In this document: positions 18,120 through 27,046 of the stretch, piece after piece
Layout of the letters: each line of letters begins with the position of its first letter
Position numbering within the stretch: the first letter of the stretch is position 1
Source of the DNA: an uncultured Victivallis sp.
GTDB lineage: Bacteria; Verrucomicrobiota; Lentisphaeria; Victivallales; Victivallaceae
Direction of reading: 5' to 3'
Length of the DNA: 64,000 bases
Assembly: GCF_944391105.1 (NCBI RefSeq)
Contig: NZ_CALXSK010000001.1
Coordinates: forward strand, 1 to 64,000
Translations under genes and position numbers: made by a program
Notes under the pieces: model-generated
The model's database searches: none
Seen by the model: only the letters and a program-made list of their open reading frames with translations
What the model was told of the DNA's origin: nothing

Positions 18120-18148
18120 CTTTTTCGAAATTTTCTTCATTCGGGGAT

Positions 18149-18176
18149 TTGCATTCTGCCGGATTGGTGATATCTT
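18149..18176 (+). promoter_or_regulatory. Candidate promoter of the tRNA-Asp pair
   Basis: TTGCAT (18149-18154), 16-bp spacer, TATCTT (18171-18176). The predicted start of transcription is about 20 bp ahead of the first tRNA. Confidence 0.5.
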
Positions 18177-18204
18177 AAGGGACGTTGCGAAAACCGACGG
18201 ATGC

Positions 18205-18281
18205 GGGGGAGTAGCTCAATTGGTTAGAGTACCACCCTGTCACGGTGGATGTTGCGGGTTCGAGCCCCGTCTCTCTCGCCA
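18205..18281 (+). tRNA. tRNA-Asp (GTC), copy 1
   Basis: A 77-nt cloverleaf with encoded CCA. Acceptor arm GGGGGAG pairs with CTCTCTC, including two G-U pairs. The D-arm is GCTC...GAGT, the anticodon stem ACCACCC/GGTGG flanks the loop CTGTCAC (anticodon GTC), and the T-arm has TTCGAGC. The 3' end reads G-CCA. Identical to the copy at 18335. Confidence 0.95.
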
Positions 18282-18334
18282 CTTTTTTCAAAGGTGCGAC
18301 GCATCCGGAAAGTTGACGCATACCGCAGATATGC

Positions 18335-18411
18335 GGGGGAGTAGCTCAATTGGTTAGAGTACCACCCTGTCACGGTGGATGTTGCGGGTTCGAGCCCCGT
18401 CTCTCTCGCCA
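18335..18411 (+). tRNA. tRNA-Asp (GTC), copy 2
   Basis: Identical in all 77 positions to the copy 130 bp upstream, and followed by a T-run (18413-18419) suitable for termination. A few flanking bases (ATGC before, ACTTTTTT after) are also shared, so the pair arose by tandem duplication. Confidence 0.95.
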
Positions 18412-18515
18412 CTTTTTTTGTCTGAATTCCATTTCATTTTTTCGTGTCATCGCTCGTTTTTCCGGAAAAAACGCCCCCTCGGACGTGATTATTCGTAAAT
18501 TTTCTGCTTTACGGG

Positions 18516-18544
18516 TTGACTTCCGTTGTTTTTGGCGTCATAAT
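18516..18544 (+). promoter_or_regulatory. Candidate promoter of the GH78-like gene at 18631
   Basis: TTGACT (18516-18521), 17-bp spacer, CATAAT (18539-18544), about 85 bp ahead of the ATG. A close fit to a sigma-70 promoter. Confidence 0.65.
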
Positions 18545-18630
18545 ACATAGGGAAGAGTATTGAGGAAACCAAAAGCCGACGTGCGACCGCGGCGACCGCG
18601 GGGCACCCGATACGACAGGGAGGTGCGCTT

Positions 18631-21462
18631 ATGACGGAGACCAAAATGCCGACCCGGATCACGGGAGAATGGATCTGGAAGAATTCGCTTCTGAACCGCC
18701 CCGACAGCTTTCTCCTGATGCGCAAGGAGTTTGTCTGCACGACGGTCAATCTCGACACGCTCCTCTGGATCAGCGCGAACTGCGCCTATCAGCTTTTCAT
18801 CAACGGCCGCTTCGTCGGCTTCGGACCGCGCGCCCACCAGAACTGCGGCGTCAGCTACGTCGACATGCATGAGGTGACCTATTACCTCGAATCCGGAATC
18901 AATGTCATCGCCGTGCTCGTCTACTACAACGCCGACCAGGGCGGCCACAACCGACACTCGCCCGGACTCTGGTGCCAGATGGAAGCGCAGGGAAAACTTC
19001 TGCTGTGCAGCGACCAGACCTGGGTTGTACGCGAGGGGAACTGTTACTGCGCACCGCGAGCACGCCTCTCGAAGGATCAGGGATTGAGCCAGTTCTTCAA
19101 CGCGGATGACTGCCCGCTGAACTGGACGACCCCGGTCTTTCTGACCGACGGACAATGGAAGCACCCGGACTACTCCACGATCGTCGGAGACGACTTCGGC
19201 AGCAAACTCGAACCACACCCGCTCGCGCCTCCCGGAATCGCGGTGGAAAATCCGGTGCCGGCCCCCTTTGCCCGCGGAAAACTCGTTCAGCCGCCGAACT
19301 GGACGCAGGTCACATTCGAGGACGCCGACGGCAACGGCATGGAAACCTATGCCGCCAACACCTTTTTGTTCAGCGAAATCGATGAAAGTCTCCCGGCGCG
19401 CGTCTATTCCGACGACCCGATGAAACTCTTCTGCAACAACCGTCTCGTGCTCAACACTTCCGAAGCGATGGGCGTGGAAGTGAAGCTCCCGCTCAAAGCC
19501 GGGTGGAACCGGTTGCTGCTCGTCCAGAATCCCGGACGCCATGCGATGGGCATGGTCATGATGATCCCCTCCGACGACGGCCGCGAATTCTGGTTCAGCC
19601 GGGCCCCGGAAAAGCAGGCATCCGAAGGCTGGAACACCGTAGGCCCCCTGAAACTGTCGCTTGAAGAGGCGACGCCGTCACTGAAATTCGGACGTCTCGT
19701 ACAGGACAATTACGTTCCGGAACTCGAATACCTCACCGATCCGGACGCGTATTTGTCACAAAGCCGTTTCGAAGCGGAAACCCTTCCCGCCGACGAGGAG
19801 GAGGCGAAACTTGCCTGGAGCCGTCCGCTTCAGACCGGCGACTTCGCGCTCTACCGGCTCGACATGGTCCGCTACGGCTTTGTCCGGGTCACGCTGGAGG
19901 CGGCGGCGGGAGACCTGGTCGACATCACCATCGGCTGTCGCCGCACGGAAAACGGCTTCATCTCCGCAGGCAAGGAGGTGCGGGGAACCGGTACCATCCG
20001 CTGCCGAAACGCCCGGAACGTCTACCTGACCTTCATCCCGACGGACTGTTTCTACATCATGATCTCCGTCCGGCACACCTCCGGCAGCGTCAAGGTGCTC
20101 GGCATCAGCTTTGAGGAACTCGTGCGGAACGAGCGGCAGGAAACCACCTTCCGCTGCTCCGACGAACTTCTGAACCAGTTCTGGGAGATCGGCCGGCAGA
20201 CGCTGCGTCGTTCCGCCGCCTTCGTTCCGCTGGCGGAATCCCGCGCCGACAACGACTGCTACATGCTCGACGCCTACATCGACGCGGTCAACATGAGCGT
20301 GACCTTCGGCGATTACGAGTACGCCTCCGCCCGGCTGCGGCAATTCCTTGACGCGCAACTCGAAAACGGCGACATTCCGGCGCTGACGTTCGGTTCGCGG
20401 CATGCGTCACAGGTTCATCAGCTCTTCTTTCTGCCGGTCTGGATCTACTACAATTACCGGTTCACCGCGAACATCACCCGCCTCAGGGAGACGATTCCGA
20501 GCCTCGACCTGACGCTCGAATACTTCGAAGCGATGATCGACGAAAATACCGGGCTGCTCGTCGATACGGAGACCCGGTTCAGCTTCGACAGCCGCATCAG
20601 CTCCGGGGAGTTCCGGGCAGGAGAGATTCCGACTTACATCAACGCGCTCTTCTGCCGCTTCCTGCTTTCGGCCGCGGAAATCTACCGGACGGTCGAGGAG
20701 GAGGAGAAGGCAGCCCACTGCTACGACCTCGCAGGCAAAGTCGCCGAAGAGTTGCGCAACCGCAATTTCGACCCCGCCTGCAGCCTCTTCTGCCGCTGGT
20801 CGCTGGAGAGCGAACGCATGCCGGACCACAACCTGTTCGCGAACTTCTGCGCGATGTTCGGCGGAGTTCTGCCGCTCTCGTCGTTTGAATATTTCTTTTA
20901 CAGCTTCTTCAACTACGATCCTCCATTCGACCGCAGTGACGAATCGCGCCACCCGTACTTCCATTTTCTCTTCATGGAGATGATGTTCGCGCTGGGGCAG
21001 AAGGAGTGGCCGTTCCGCTACTTCCGCGACTACTGGTCGAAACGGATGTGTCCGGAAGCGAACGCCTGGCGGGTCGACTTCGAACACGACGATCCGGCGC
21101 CGACGAAGTTCTCCGAAGGGAGCTGCGTCTCGCCGAACATCTTCCTCGTGCGTGAAATCCTCGGGATCCGCATCGCAGAGGCGGGTCACTCGGTCATTTA
21201 CTTCAATCCTGCGTTTCACCAGGTCGACTGGGCCGAATCGGTGTTTCCGATGGCCCGCGGCCGGCTGAAAGTCAAATGGGCGGTGCAGGAGGACGGCTCG
21301 CTCGACGTCACACTCGATTCGAGCTTCCCGGTGAAGATCCTTCCGGAGATGAGTCACAAACAGCTTGCGAACACCGTATTCCGCCTCGGGGAGAAGGTGA
21401 CGCTGCTGAATCCCACCCCCGAATACGACATCGATGACGGAGACGGGGACGGGGAGAATTGA
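18631..21462 (+). CDS. Alpha-L-rhamnosidase-related protein (GH78-like, divergent active site)
   Basis: A 943-residue protein without signal peptide. The N-terminal beta domain (LLWISANCAYQLFINGRFVGFGPRA) is the galactose-binding-like jelly roll of GH78 proteins. A second beta domain lies at ~230-500. The six-hairpin region starts near CSDELLNQFWEIGRQTLRRS. In bona fide GH78 enzymes this helix is followed by a DCPxREQ-type motif; here the equivalent segment reads FVPLAESRADNDCYMLDAYID, so key residues are replaced. It may have changed specificity or lost activity. It ends with an acidic tail (DIDDGDGDGEN). GGGAGG precedes the ATG and a good promoter lies at 18516. It converges with hydF, leaving only 3 bp between stops. 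Confidence 0.8.
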   Translation: MTETKMPTRITGEWIWKNSLLNRPDSFLLMRKEFVCTTVNLDTLLWISANCAYQLFINGRFVGFGPRAHQNCGVSYVDMHEVTYYLESGINVIAVLVYYNADQGGHNRHSPGLWCQMEAQGKLLLCSDQTWVVREGNCYCAPRARLSKDQGLSQFFNADDCPLNWTTPVFLTDGQWKHPDYSTIVGDDFGSKLEPHPLAPPGIAVENPVPAPFARGKLVQPPNWTQVTFEDADGNGMETYAANTFLFSEIDESLPARVYSDDPMKLFCNNRLVLNTSEAMGVEVKLPLKAGWNRLLLVQNPGRHAMGMVMMIPSDDGREFWFSRAPEKQASEGWNTVGPLKLSLEEATPSLKFGRLVQDNYVPELEYLTDPDAYLSQSRFEAETLPADEEEAKLAWSRPLQTGDFALYRLDMVRYGFVRVTLEAAAGDLVDITIGCRRTENGFISAGKEVRGTGTIRCRNARNVYLTFIPTDCFYIMISVRHTSGSVKVLGISFEELVRNERQETTFRCSDELLNQFWEIGRQTLRRSAAFVPLAESRADNDCYMLDAYIDAVNMSVTFGDYEYASARLRQFLDAQLENGDIPALTFGSRHASQVHQLFFLPVWIYYNYRFTANITRLRETIPSLDLTLEYFEAMIDENTGLLVDTETRFSFDSRISSGEFRAGEIPTYINALFCRFLLSAAEIYRTVEEEEKAAHCYDLAGKVAEELRNRNFDPACSLFCRWSLESERMPDHNLFANFCAMFGGVLPLSSFEYFFYSFFNYDPPFDRSDESRHPYFHFLFMEMMFALGQKEWPFRYFRDYWSKRMCPEANAWRVDFEHDDPAPTKFSEGSCVSPNIFLVREILGIRIAEAGHSVIYFNPAFHQVDWAESVFPMARGRLKVKWAVQEDGSLDVTLDSSFPVKILPEMSHKQLANTVFRLGEKVTLLNPTPEYDIDDGDGDGEN

Positions 21463-21465
21463 TTC

Positions 21466-22710
21466 TCAGTTGCCGCGCCGAAACGCCTCCAGCGCCTCCG
21501 GGAACGGGGAAAGCACCCGCTCAAGCACGCCGTGGCAGGTGGAGATCGCCATGCCGTAGTTCGTAATCGGCACGCCGCTGCGGCGGGCGTTTTCGATCCG
21601 GCGCAGGGTTTCGCGCCGGTTCAACATGCAGCTCCCGCAATGGATCACAAGCTGATACTTTGAGAGGTCGGCGGGATAGTCGCGCCCCGCACCGACCGTG
21701 ACGTGCAGTTCTCCGCCGACAAACTTCGCCAGCCAGCGTGGAATCTTCACCCGGCCGATGTCGTCGTCGCTCGCATGGTGCGTACACGCTTCGGCGATGA
21801 AAACCCGGTCGCCGGGCCGCAGCGAGCGGATTCGTCCGGCTCCGGCCGCCAGCACATTCATGTCCCCCTTGAGCCGGGCGAAGAGAATCGAAAAAGTCGT
21901 GCAGGGAACATCCGCCGGCGTCTCGCGCACCATGAGGTCGACCACCTGCGAGTCACAGACCACGAGCGCAGGTTTTTCGCGCAGATTCGCAAGGGCGCTC
22001 CTGTACGCGCTCTCCTTGACCACGTAACAGAGTGCATCCGAATCGAGTGCATCGCGGACGGCCTGCACCTGCGGCAGGATCAGTCTCCCCTTGGGAGCCT
22101 GAATGTCGACCGGGACGATGAGCACGACGGTGTCCCCGGGTTTCACGAGGTCTCCGAGCAGCGGCGGCGGCGTGAGAAAATCCTCCGGGCATCCCGCGAG
22201 CAGCGCATCCTTGAGCAACGGCAGCACGCGTTCGCGTTCGGCCTCTCCGCCGTTCGAGGAGACGCAGAGCGGTTCAAATCCGGTCGCCTCGCGCAGCTTC
22301 GCCAGGAACTCCGGCGCGGGCGCGGTCTGATCGCACTTGTTCACGATCGGGATCAGACTGACTTTGCGGTCCCGGGCAACCGCGAGCATCCGCTCTTCGG
22401 GGGCGCCCCAGACGCCCGCGCCGGTCACGAGCAGAATCACGTCGGCACGGTCGAAGGCGCGGCCGGAACGTTCGATACGGCGGTTGCCGAGTTCAGTCTC
22501 GTCATCGATTCCGGCGGTATCGAGAAAAAGAACCGGTCCGAGCGGGCGCAGTTCCATCGCTTTCTCGACCACGTCGGTGGTGGTGCCGGGAACGGGTGAA
22601 GTGATGGCGACATCCTGTCCGGCGATCAGATTCATAAAGCTCGATTTGCCGGAATTCGTACGTCCGGCGACGGCGATCTGGAGGCGCATGGAGCGCGGTG
22701 CGGTTTCCAT
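21466..22710 (-). CDS. hydF: [FeFe] hydrogenase H-cluster maturation GTPase HydF
   Basis: A 414-residue scaffold GTPase. The N-terminal Era-like GTPase domain shows the P-loop GRTNSGKSS (~16-24), the switch TTTD, the DTAG box (FLDTAGID) and NKCD. The C-terminal cluster-binding domain has the HydF pattern EACTHH and later HCGSC, which supplies the [4Fe-4S] ligands. HydF receives the diiron subcluster assembled by HydE and HydG and passes it to the hydrogenase. Length fits the family. GGGGAG lies ten bases before the start. It is transcribed divergently from the DUF2062 gene and is not adjacent to hydE, which lies 3.4 kb downstream on the same strand. Confidence 0.95.
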   Translation of the reverse strand: METAPRSMRLQIAVAGRTNSGKSSFMNLIAGQDVAITSPVPGTTTDVVEKAMELRPLGPVLFLDTAGIDDETELGNRRIERSGRAFDRADVILLVTGAGVWGAPEERMLAVARDRKVSLIPIVNKCDQTAPAPEFLAKLREATGFEPLCVSSNGGEAERERVLPLLKDALLAGCPEDFLTPPPLLGDLVKPGDTVVLIVPVDIQAPKGRLILPQVQAVRDALDSDALCYVVKESAYRSALANLREKPALVVCDSQVVDLMVRETPADVPCTTFSILFARLKGDMNVLAAGAGRIRSLRPGDRVFIAEACTHHASDDDIGRVKIPRWLAKFVGGELHVTVGAGRDYPADLSKYQLVIHCGSCMLNRRETLRRIENARRSGVPITNYGMAISTCHGVLERVLSPFPEALEAFRRGN

Positions 22711-22794
22711 TTCTGACAGACTCCCCTTTCAGATTGAAACTCAAATGCAATTGTTTAAAATACCATGGAAAAGGGAAAAAGTAAAGTCGCCCGG

Positions 22795-22823
22795 TTGAAA
22801 AATCCCCGGTACGCCTGTATAGT
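22795..22823 (+). promoter_or_regulatory. Candidate promoter of the DUF2062 gene
   Basis: TTGAAA (22795-22800), 17-bp spacer, TATAGT (22818-22823), 45 bp ahead of the ATG at 22868. Confidence 0.6.
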
Positions 22824-22867
22824 GGAAAAACGTTACACCATGAAATCTCCGGCGAGAGGAAACTGCG

Positions 22868-23395
22868 ATGTCCGGCAAACGACGCGGTGCGATTCAGAAA
22901 ATTCGCAGAAGCATCCGCTTCTACTATTTGAAAATCATGCGGAACAACGGCTCTCCGGAATATATCGCGCGCGGGGTTGCGGTGGGGATTTTCATCGGAT
23001 TCTTTCTGCCGATCGGAGTGCAGTCGCTTCCGGCGATCGCACTGGCATGGCTGCTCAAGGGGGCGAAGATTCCGGCATTTCTGCTGACGTTCCACAGCAA
23101 TTACGTCACGTCGTTCTTCTTCTACCCGGTGCAGTGTTACGTCGGAAGCTGGCTGCTGCTCAATCCGCTGCGCTGGCGGGTGCTGACGGAGAAACTCCAT
23201 TCGCTGGTCGAAGAGCCGTCGCTTGCAGCGTTCTTCGAACTCGGGACTCCGCTGGTGCTCTCGTTTTTCGCGGGGGGACTCTTTTTCGGAGTGCTCACGG
23301 CGATACCCGGCTACCGTCTCACGGTCCGTCTGGTCCTCCGCTTCCGGGCGGAACGCGCGAAAAGACGGGCAAAAGCCACCGGAAAAAAGTTGTAA
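22868..23395 (+). CDS. DUF2062 domain membrane protein
   Basis: A 175-residue inner-membrane protein with a basic N terminus and the DUF2062 hallmark GSPEYIARGVAVGIFIGFFLPIG, followed by about two more hydrophobic segments (TSFFFYPVQCYVGSWLLL and LVLSFFAGGLFFGVLTAIPG) and a very basic C-terminal tail. DUF2062 proteins often occur with lipid or glycosyltransferase genes but have no settled function. GAGAGGA lies eight bases ahead of the start. The gene is followed by the phospholipid genes psd and pssA, so a role linked to membrane lipids is a reasonable but unproven inference. Confidence 0.85.
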   Translation: MSGKRRGAIQKIRRSIRFYYLKIMRNNGSPEYIARGVAVGIFIGFFLPIGVQSLPAIALAWLLKGAKIPAFLLTFHSNYVTSFFFYPVQCYVGSWLLLNPLRWRVLTEKLHSLVEEPSLAAFFELGTPLVLSFFAGGLFFGVLTAIPGYRLTVRLVLRFRAERAKRRAKATGKKL

Positions 23396-23417
23396 AAACG
23401 GCGTGGACGGTTATATT
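23390..23417 (+). promoter_or_regulatory. Candidate promoter of psd-pssA
   Basis: TTGTAA (23390-23395, overlapping the upstream stop codon), 16-bp spacer, TATATT (23412-23417), about 50 bp before psd. Confidence 0.4.
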
Positions 23418-23467
23418 ATGTTACGATTTCAGGCAGATCATTCAACGATAAGGATTCAAACGGCGTA

Positions 23468-24172
23468 ATGATGACTTTGACCAGATACGGAATTCGGGAG
23501 TGGGGAAGCGCGCTGCTGGTCACGGTGGCGGTGCTGATCGGCTGTTATTTTCTGGGCAGATACGTCCATCCCGGCTGGGGATGCGGAGTCGGCGCGGCAG
23601 CGATCGTGGTGTTTGTCGCGTTTGCCGCATTTTTCCGGAATCCGAAGCGGACGATTCCGACGGATCCGAAGCTGCTGGTCGCCCCGGCGGACGGGGTGGT
23701 GCGCGACATCGGCGTGGTTGACGACTTCCATGTTCCTCCGTTCGAAGGGCGCGCGCTGCGGATCGGAATTTTTCTCTCTGTGCTGAACGTTCACGTGAAC
23801 CGTTCGCCGGCGGAATTCGACGTGACGGGGAAACTCTACCGCGAAGGAGAGTTCCTCGATGCGCGCCACCCCGAGTGCGCAGTCCGGAACGAAGCGATGA
23901 CCATCTCCGGAACCGCGAACGCCGACGGGAAGAGTTTCCCGATGGCCGTCCGTCAGATCTCCGGGAAAATCGCGCGTAAAATCGTCTGCCCGGTCGATCC
24001 GGGCCGCAAACTGCGGCGCGGCGAAGTTTACGGGATGATCAAATTCGGCTCGCGCACGGAACTCTATCTGCCGGTCGGCGAGTTCGACGTCAAGGTGAAA
24101 GTCGGCGACAAGGTCCGCGGAGGAGAAACCGTCATGGCCGTCGCCGCCAACGGCGGGAGCGACAACAAATGA
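23468..24172 (+). CDS. psd: Phosphatidylserine decarboxylase proenzyme (short form)
   Basis: A 234-residue membrane-associated enzyme converting phosphatidylserine to phosphatidylethanolamine. An N-terminal hydrophobic hairpin (ALLVTVAVLIGCYFLG and GCGVGAAAIVVFVAFAAFF) precedes RNPKRTIP, PADGVV and the histidine-containing VLNVHVNRSPAEFDV typical of the family. The conserved KFGSRTEL near the C terminus contains the Gly-Ser pair at which the chain self-cleaves to form the pyruvoyl group. The short length matches the non-E. coli type found in many anaerobes. Two adjacent ATGs (23468, 23471) are possible starts. The stop overlaps the pssA start by four bases, implying translational coupling. 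Confidence 0.95.
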   Translation: MMTLTRYGIREWGSALLVTVAVLIGCYFLGRYVHPGWGCGVGAAAIVVFVAFAAFFRNPKRTIPTDPKLLVAPADGVVRDIGVVDDFHVPPFEGRALRIGIFLSVLNVHVNRSPAEFDVTGKLYREGEFLDARHPECAVRNEAMTISGTANADGKSFPMAVRQISGKIARKIVCPVDPGRKLRRGEVYGMIKFGSRTELYLPVGEFDVKVKVGDKVRGGETVMAVAANGGSDNK

Positions 24173-25011
24173 AGCAGCGGTTCCGCAACCTGCTGAAAAC
24201 GAACCGATGGCTCAAATATGTGCCGAATTCGCTGACGCTGTGCAACTCTCTGTGCGGATTTCTTGCGATTCTCATCACACTGCGGGCGTATGAGCGGGGG
24301 GTGGACCGGCTCGACGTATTTTTCTGGAGTGCGGTCATCATCTGCTGCGCGATGATCTTCGATTCGCTCGACGGGCTTGCCGCGCGAATCTTCAACGCGG
24401 CAAGCATGCACGGACTTCAGATGGATTCGCTCGCGGACATGGTGACGTTCGGCGTTGCGCCGGCGACGCTGGTCGCGGTCATGACTCACTCGCTGCGGAC
24501 GCCGAACCACATCGGCCGCACGGAGGAGATCATCATCTATCTGCTCTGCTCGGTCTACGTCGGCGGCGCGGCGCTGCGGCTGGCGACCTACAACGTTCAC
24601 GCGATGCTCGAAAAGAAATCCAGTGATAAATTCAGCGGACTGCCCTCCCCCGGTGCGGCGATCGGCATCTGCGCGGTGGTGGCCTACGCGTGGTCGTGTG
24701 ACATCGATCTCACGAAATACGCGTTTCTGCTCCCGGCCTATGCGGCGATTCTCGGACTGCTGATGGTCAGCCCGATTCCCTACACGCACGCGGCCAAGTG
24801 GCTGCTCTCCGTGCGGCGCAACCGGAAACGGGAACTGCTGCTGGCGGCGATGCTGCTGGTGGTGGTGTTCTTCCGGTTCGGCGGGCTGGCCGTGATTGTG
24901 ACACTTTATATTTTCGCGGGGCCGATTCTGGCGCTGTTCCGGTTCTTCCGCCGCCGGGCGACGGAGAAGGGACAGACGGCGGACGCGGATCCGGCTGGAA
25001 AGGCGGGTTGA
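24169..25011 (+). CDS. pssA: CDP-diacylglycerol--serine O-phosphatidyltransferase
   Basis: A 280-residue integral membrane enzyme that makes phosphatidylserine from CDP-diacylglycerol and serine, the step before Psd. The CDP-alcohol phosphatidyltransferase motif reads DSLDGLAARIFNAASMHG followed by LQMDSLAD, matching DGx2ARx8Gx3Dx3D. There are about eight hydrophobic segments, and a basic cytosolic tail at the C terminus. The start codon overlaps the psd stop (ATGA). The next gene begins four bases after its stop, so psd-pssA-SDR form one unit. Confidence 0.95.
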   Translation: MKQRFRNLLKTNRWLKYVPNSLTLCNSLCGFLAILITLRAYERGVDRLDVFFWSAVIICCAMIFDSLDGLAARIFNAASMHGLQMDSLADMVTFGVAPATLVAVMTHSLRTPNHIGRTEEIIIYLLCSVYVGGAALRLATYNVHAMLEKKSSDKFSGLPSPGAAIGICAVVAYAWSCDIDLTKYAFLLPAYAAILGLLMVSPIPYTHAAKWLLSVRRNRKRELLLAAMLLVVVFFRFGGLAVIVTLYIFAGPILALFRFFRRRATEKGQTADADPAGKAG

Positions 25012-25014
25012 TTC

Positions 25015-25989
25015 ATGCGTTTTCTCATCACCGGCGGAGCCGGTTTCATCGGCGGCCATCTGGTCGAAACTCTGCTTGCGGACGGGCACGAAGCGGTCGT
25101 GGTGGACGACTATTCGACCGGTTCGCCTCGCAATCTGGCAAAAGTCGCCAACCATCCGAAACTGCGGGTCATCGAAGCGGACATTCTGGAAAGTGCGGAA
25201 CTGCTCGACGCGGAAATCGCGGCGTGTGACACGGTGTTCCACCTTGCCGCGGCCGTCGGCGTCGAACTGGTGGTCAAGGATCCGGTCCGCACAATCACCA
25301 CGAATGTTCACGGCACGGAAAATGTGCTGAAACCGGCGGCGAAGTACGGTCGCCGCATCATCGTCGCCTCCACCAGCGAGGTTTACGGAAAATCCACGCA
25401 TCCGGAATTCACCGAAACGGACGATCTGCTGATCGGGTCCCCGTACCATTCGCGCTGGTCGTACGCCTGCAGCAAACTCCTGGACGAGTTTTACGTCATG
25501 GCGTTTCACCGTGCGGTGAATCTGCCGGGGACGGTGGTTCGTTTCTTCAACACGGTCGGGCCGCGCCAGACCGGCATGTACGGGATGGTGATTCCGCGCT
25601 TCGTCGGGCGGGCGCTCTCCGGAGAGCCGCTGCAGGTCTACGGGAACGGGAAGCAGTCGCGCTGTTTCTGTCACGTCGCCGACGTGGTGCGTGCCCTGCG
25701 GCTGCTCGTCGACCGGCCGGAATCGTTCGGACGGATCTACAACATCGGAGGCCGCCGCTCGATCACGATTGCAGAACTCGCACAACTTGTGATCGAACGC
25801 ACCGGGAGCAGCTCGAAAATCGAATATCTCTCCTACGACAAGGCATACGCCAAGGGATTCGAGGACATGATGCGCCGGATGCCGAACACCGGGGCGATCC
25901 GGCAGCTGACCGGCTGGCAGCCGGAACACACGCTCGAAGAGGTCATCGACGACGTGCGCGACTGCCTGCTCGCCGAACGACGCGGCTGA
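25015..25989 (+). CDS. NAD-dependent nucleotide-sugar epimerase/dehydratase (extended SDR)
   Basis: A 324-residue extended short-chain dehydrogenase. The Rossmann motif is TGGAGFIG at residues 6-13, D35/D36 (VVVDDYSTG) select NAD, and the active site shows the Ser/Thr of VASTSEVYG and YACSK (YxxxK). RFFNTVGPRQTG and the histidine-containing FCHVADVV are typical of GalE and UDP-glucuronate decarboxylase-like enzymes. It probably supplies a nucleotide sugar for LPS or exopolysaccharide; the exact reaction cannot be fixed. It is translationally close to pssA (3 bp) and converges on the acyltransferase at 26012. Confidence 0.88.
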   Translation: MRFLITGGAGFIGGHLVETLLADGHEAVVVDDYSTGSPRNLAKVANHPKLRVIEADILESAELLDAEIAACDTVFHLAAAVGVELVVKDPVRTITTNVHGTENVLKPAAKYGRRIIVASTSEVYGKSTHPEFTETDDLLIGSPYHSRWSYACSKLLDEFYVMAFHRAVNLPGTVVRFFNTVGPRQTGMYGMVIPRFVGRALSGEPLQVYGNGKQSRCFCHVADVVRALRLLVDRPESFGRIYNIGGRRSITIAELAQLVIERTGSSSKIEYLSYDKAYAKGFEDMMRRMPNTGAIRQLTGWQPEHTLEEVIDDVRDCLLAERRG

Positions 25990-26011
25990 GCGGACAGACT
26001 CCACCACGCGT

Positions 26012-27046
26012 CTACTGCGAATCGGCTTTCCCCTGCTCTTCCGCGCGAACGTCGCGCGCGGTCTTGCGGTAGAAATGGGGACCGACAACCTTCGCGTAAT
26101 AGGGATACCGTTTTTTCAGCGTTTCCGGGCAGTCCGGCTCGATGTTCTGGAATCTGCGATAGAACCAGAGATACTGATCCGGGTAGCGGCGGATGTACGA
26201 TTCGGAGATCCGCATCAGGTCCTGAAGGACCTCGGTCTCGTCCCGGTACTCCGCAAACGGCTTCGGCAGATAGTCGGAGTGGGCGTAGACGCGCCCGTCC
26301 TCGTGGCGGACGCTCGTACCGTAGACGATGACCGCCGGGATGTCGTGCGCAAGGCAGTATTTCATGAGGTGCGCCGGGGCGGTGCTGCTCGGGACCGGCA
26401 GTCCGAAAAACTCGACGAAACTGCCGCCGTCGCGGACGCGGGTGTTCTGGTCGATCAGAGTGCCGACGCCGCGGCCTTCGCGCAACGCCCGGGTCGCGGC
26501 CCGAATCGCGCCGTTGGAGAAGATGATTTCAAGACCTTTGACCTTTTCGCGGTTGCCGCTGTTGAGCAGCCGGTTCAGATAGGGGTTGCGGACGGGTTTC
26601 GCGATGGCGACCATATCGACGCCGGCGTAATAGGGCGCCATGACGCCGGAGGCCTCCCAGCTGCCGAGATGGGGATTCACGAAGATGATCCGTTCATGTC
26701 GGGCGACGTGTCCCTTGAGCCGTCCGGTGATGTCTTCGGGAAGAACATAGCAGCGTTCGATGCGGTCCGGCCTGCCGTTAAGCCAGATAAATTCAGCCAT
26801 GTTCAGTGCGAGATTATGAAGCGACCGTCCGGCGACGGCGGCGACTTCGGCGGAGGAGTATTCGGGGAACGCGGTTCGGATATTCGCCCGCACGAGCTTG
26901 CGGATCGAGGGGATGAGATTCATCGCACTGCCGCAAATCCACGCGACACCTTTGACCACGCAATAGGGCATGAGCCGCAGGAGTTTGTAAGGAATCAGAA
27001 TCGCGAGATAAACCAGAAAATCCCGAATTTTCGTCAAGAAGCGCAT
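26012..27046 (-). CDS. LpxL/HtrB-family lipid A-type acyltransferase
   Basis: A 344-residue protein with an N-terminal membrane anchor (FLVYLAILIPYKLLRL) and the acyltransferase motif FVNPHLGSWEASG, where HLGSWE provides the HxxxxE catalytic dyad of the lysophospholipid acyltransferase superfamily. GVGTLIDQNT and FFGLPVPSSTAPAHL are typical of the LpxL/LpxM branch that adds secondary acyl chains to lipid A. The basic, tyrosine-rich YPDQYLWFYRRF near the C terminus is also characteristic. It acts at the cytosolic face of the inner membrane. Its own transcription unit, convergent with the SDR gene. With the GT9 gene at 58402 it supports an LPS-bearing cell envelope. Confidence 0.9.
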   Translation of the reverse strand: MRFLTKIRDFLVYLAILIPYKLLRLMPYCVVKGVAWICGSAMNLIPSIRKLVRANIRTAFPEYSSAEVAAVAGRSLHNLALNMAEFIWLNGRPDRIERCYVLPEDITGRLKGHVARHERIIFVNPHLGSWEASGVMAPYYAGVDMVAIAKPVRNPYLNRLLNSGNREKVKGLEIIFSNGAIRAATRALREGRGVGTLIDQNTRVRDGGSFVEFFGLPVPSSTAPAHLMKYCLAHDIPAVIVYGTSVRHEDGRVYAHSDYLPKPFAEYRDETEVLQDLMRISESYIRRYPDQYLWFYRRFQNIEPDCPETLKKRYPYYAKVVGPHFYRKTARDVRAEEQGKADSQ

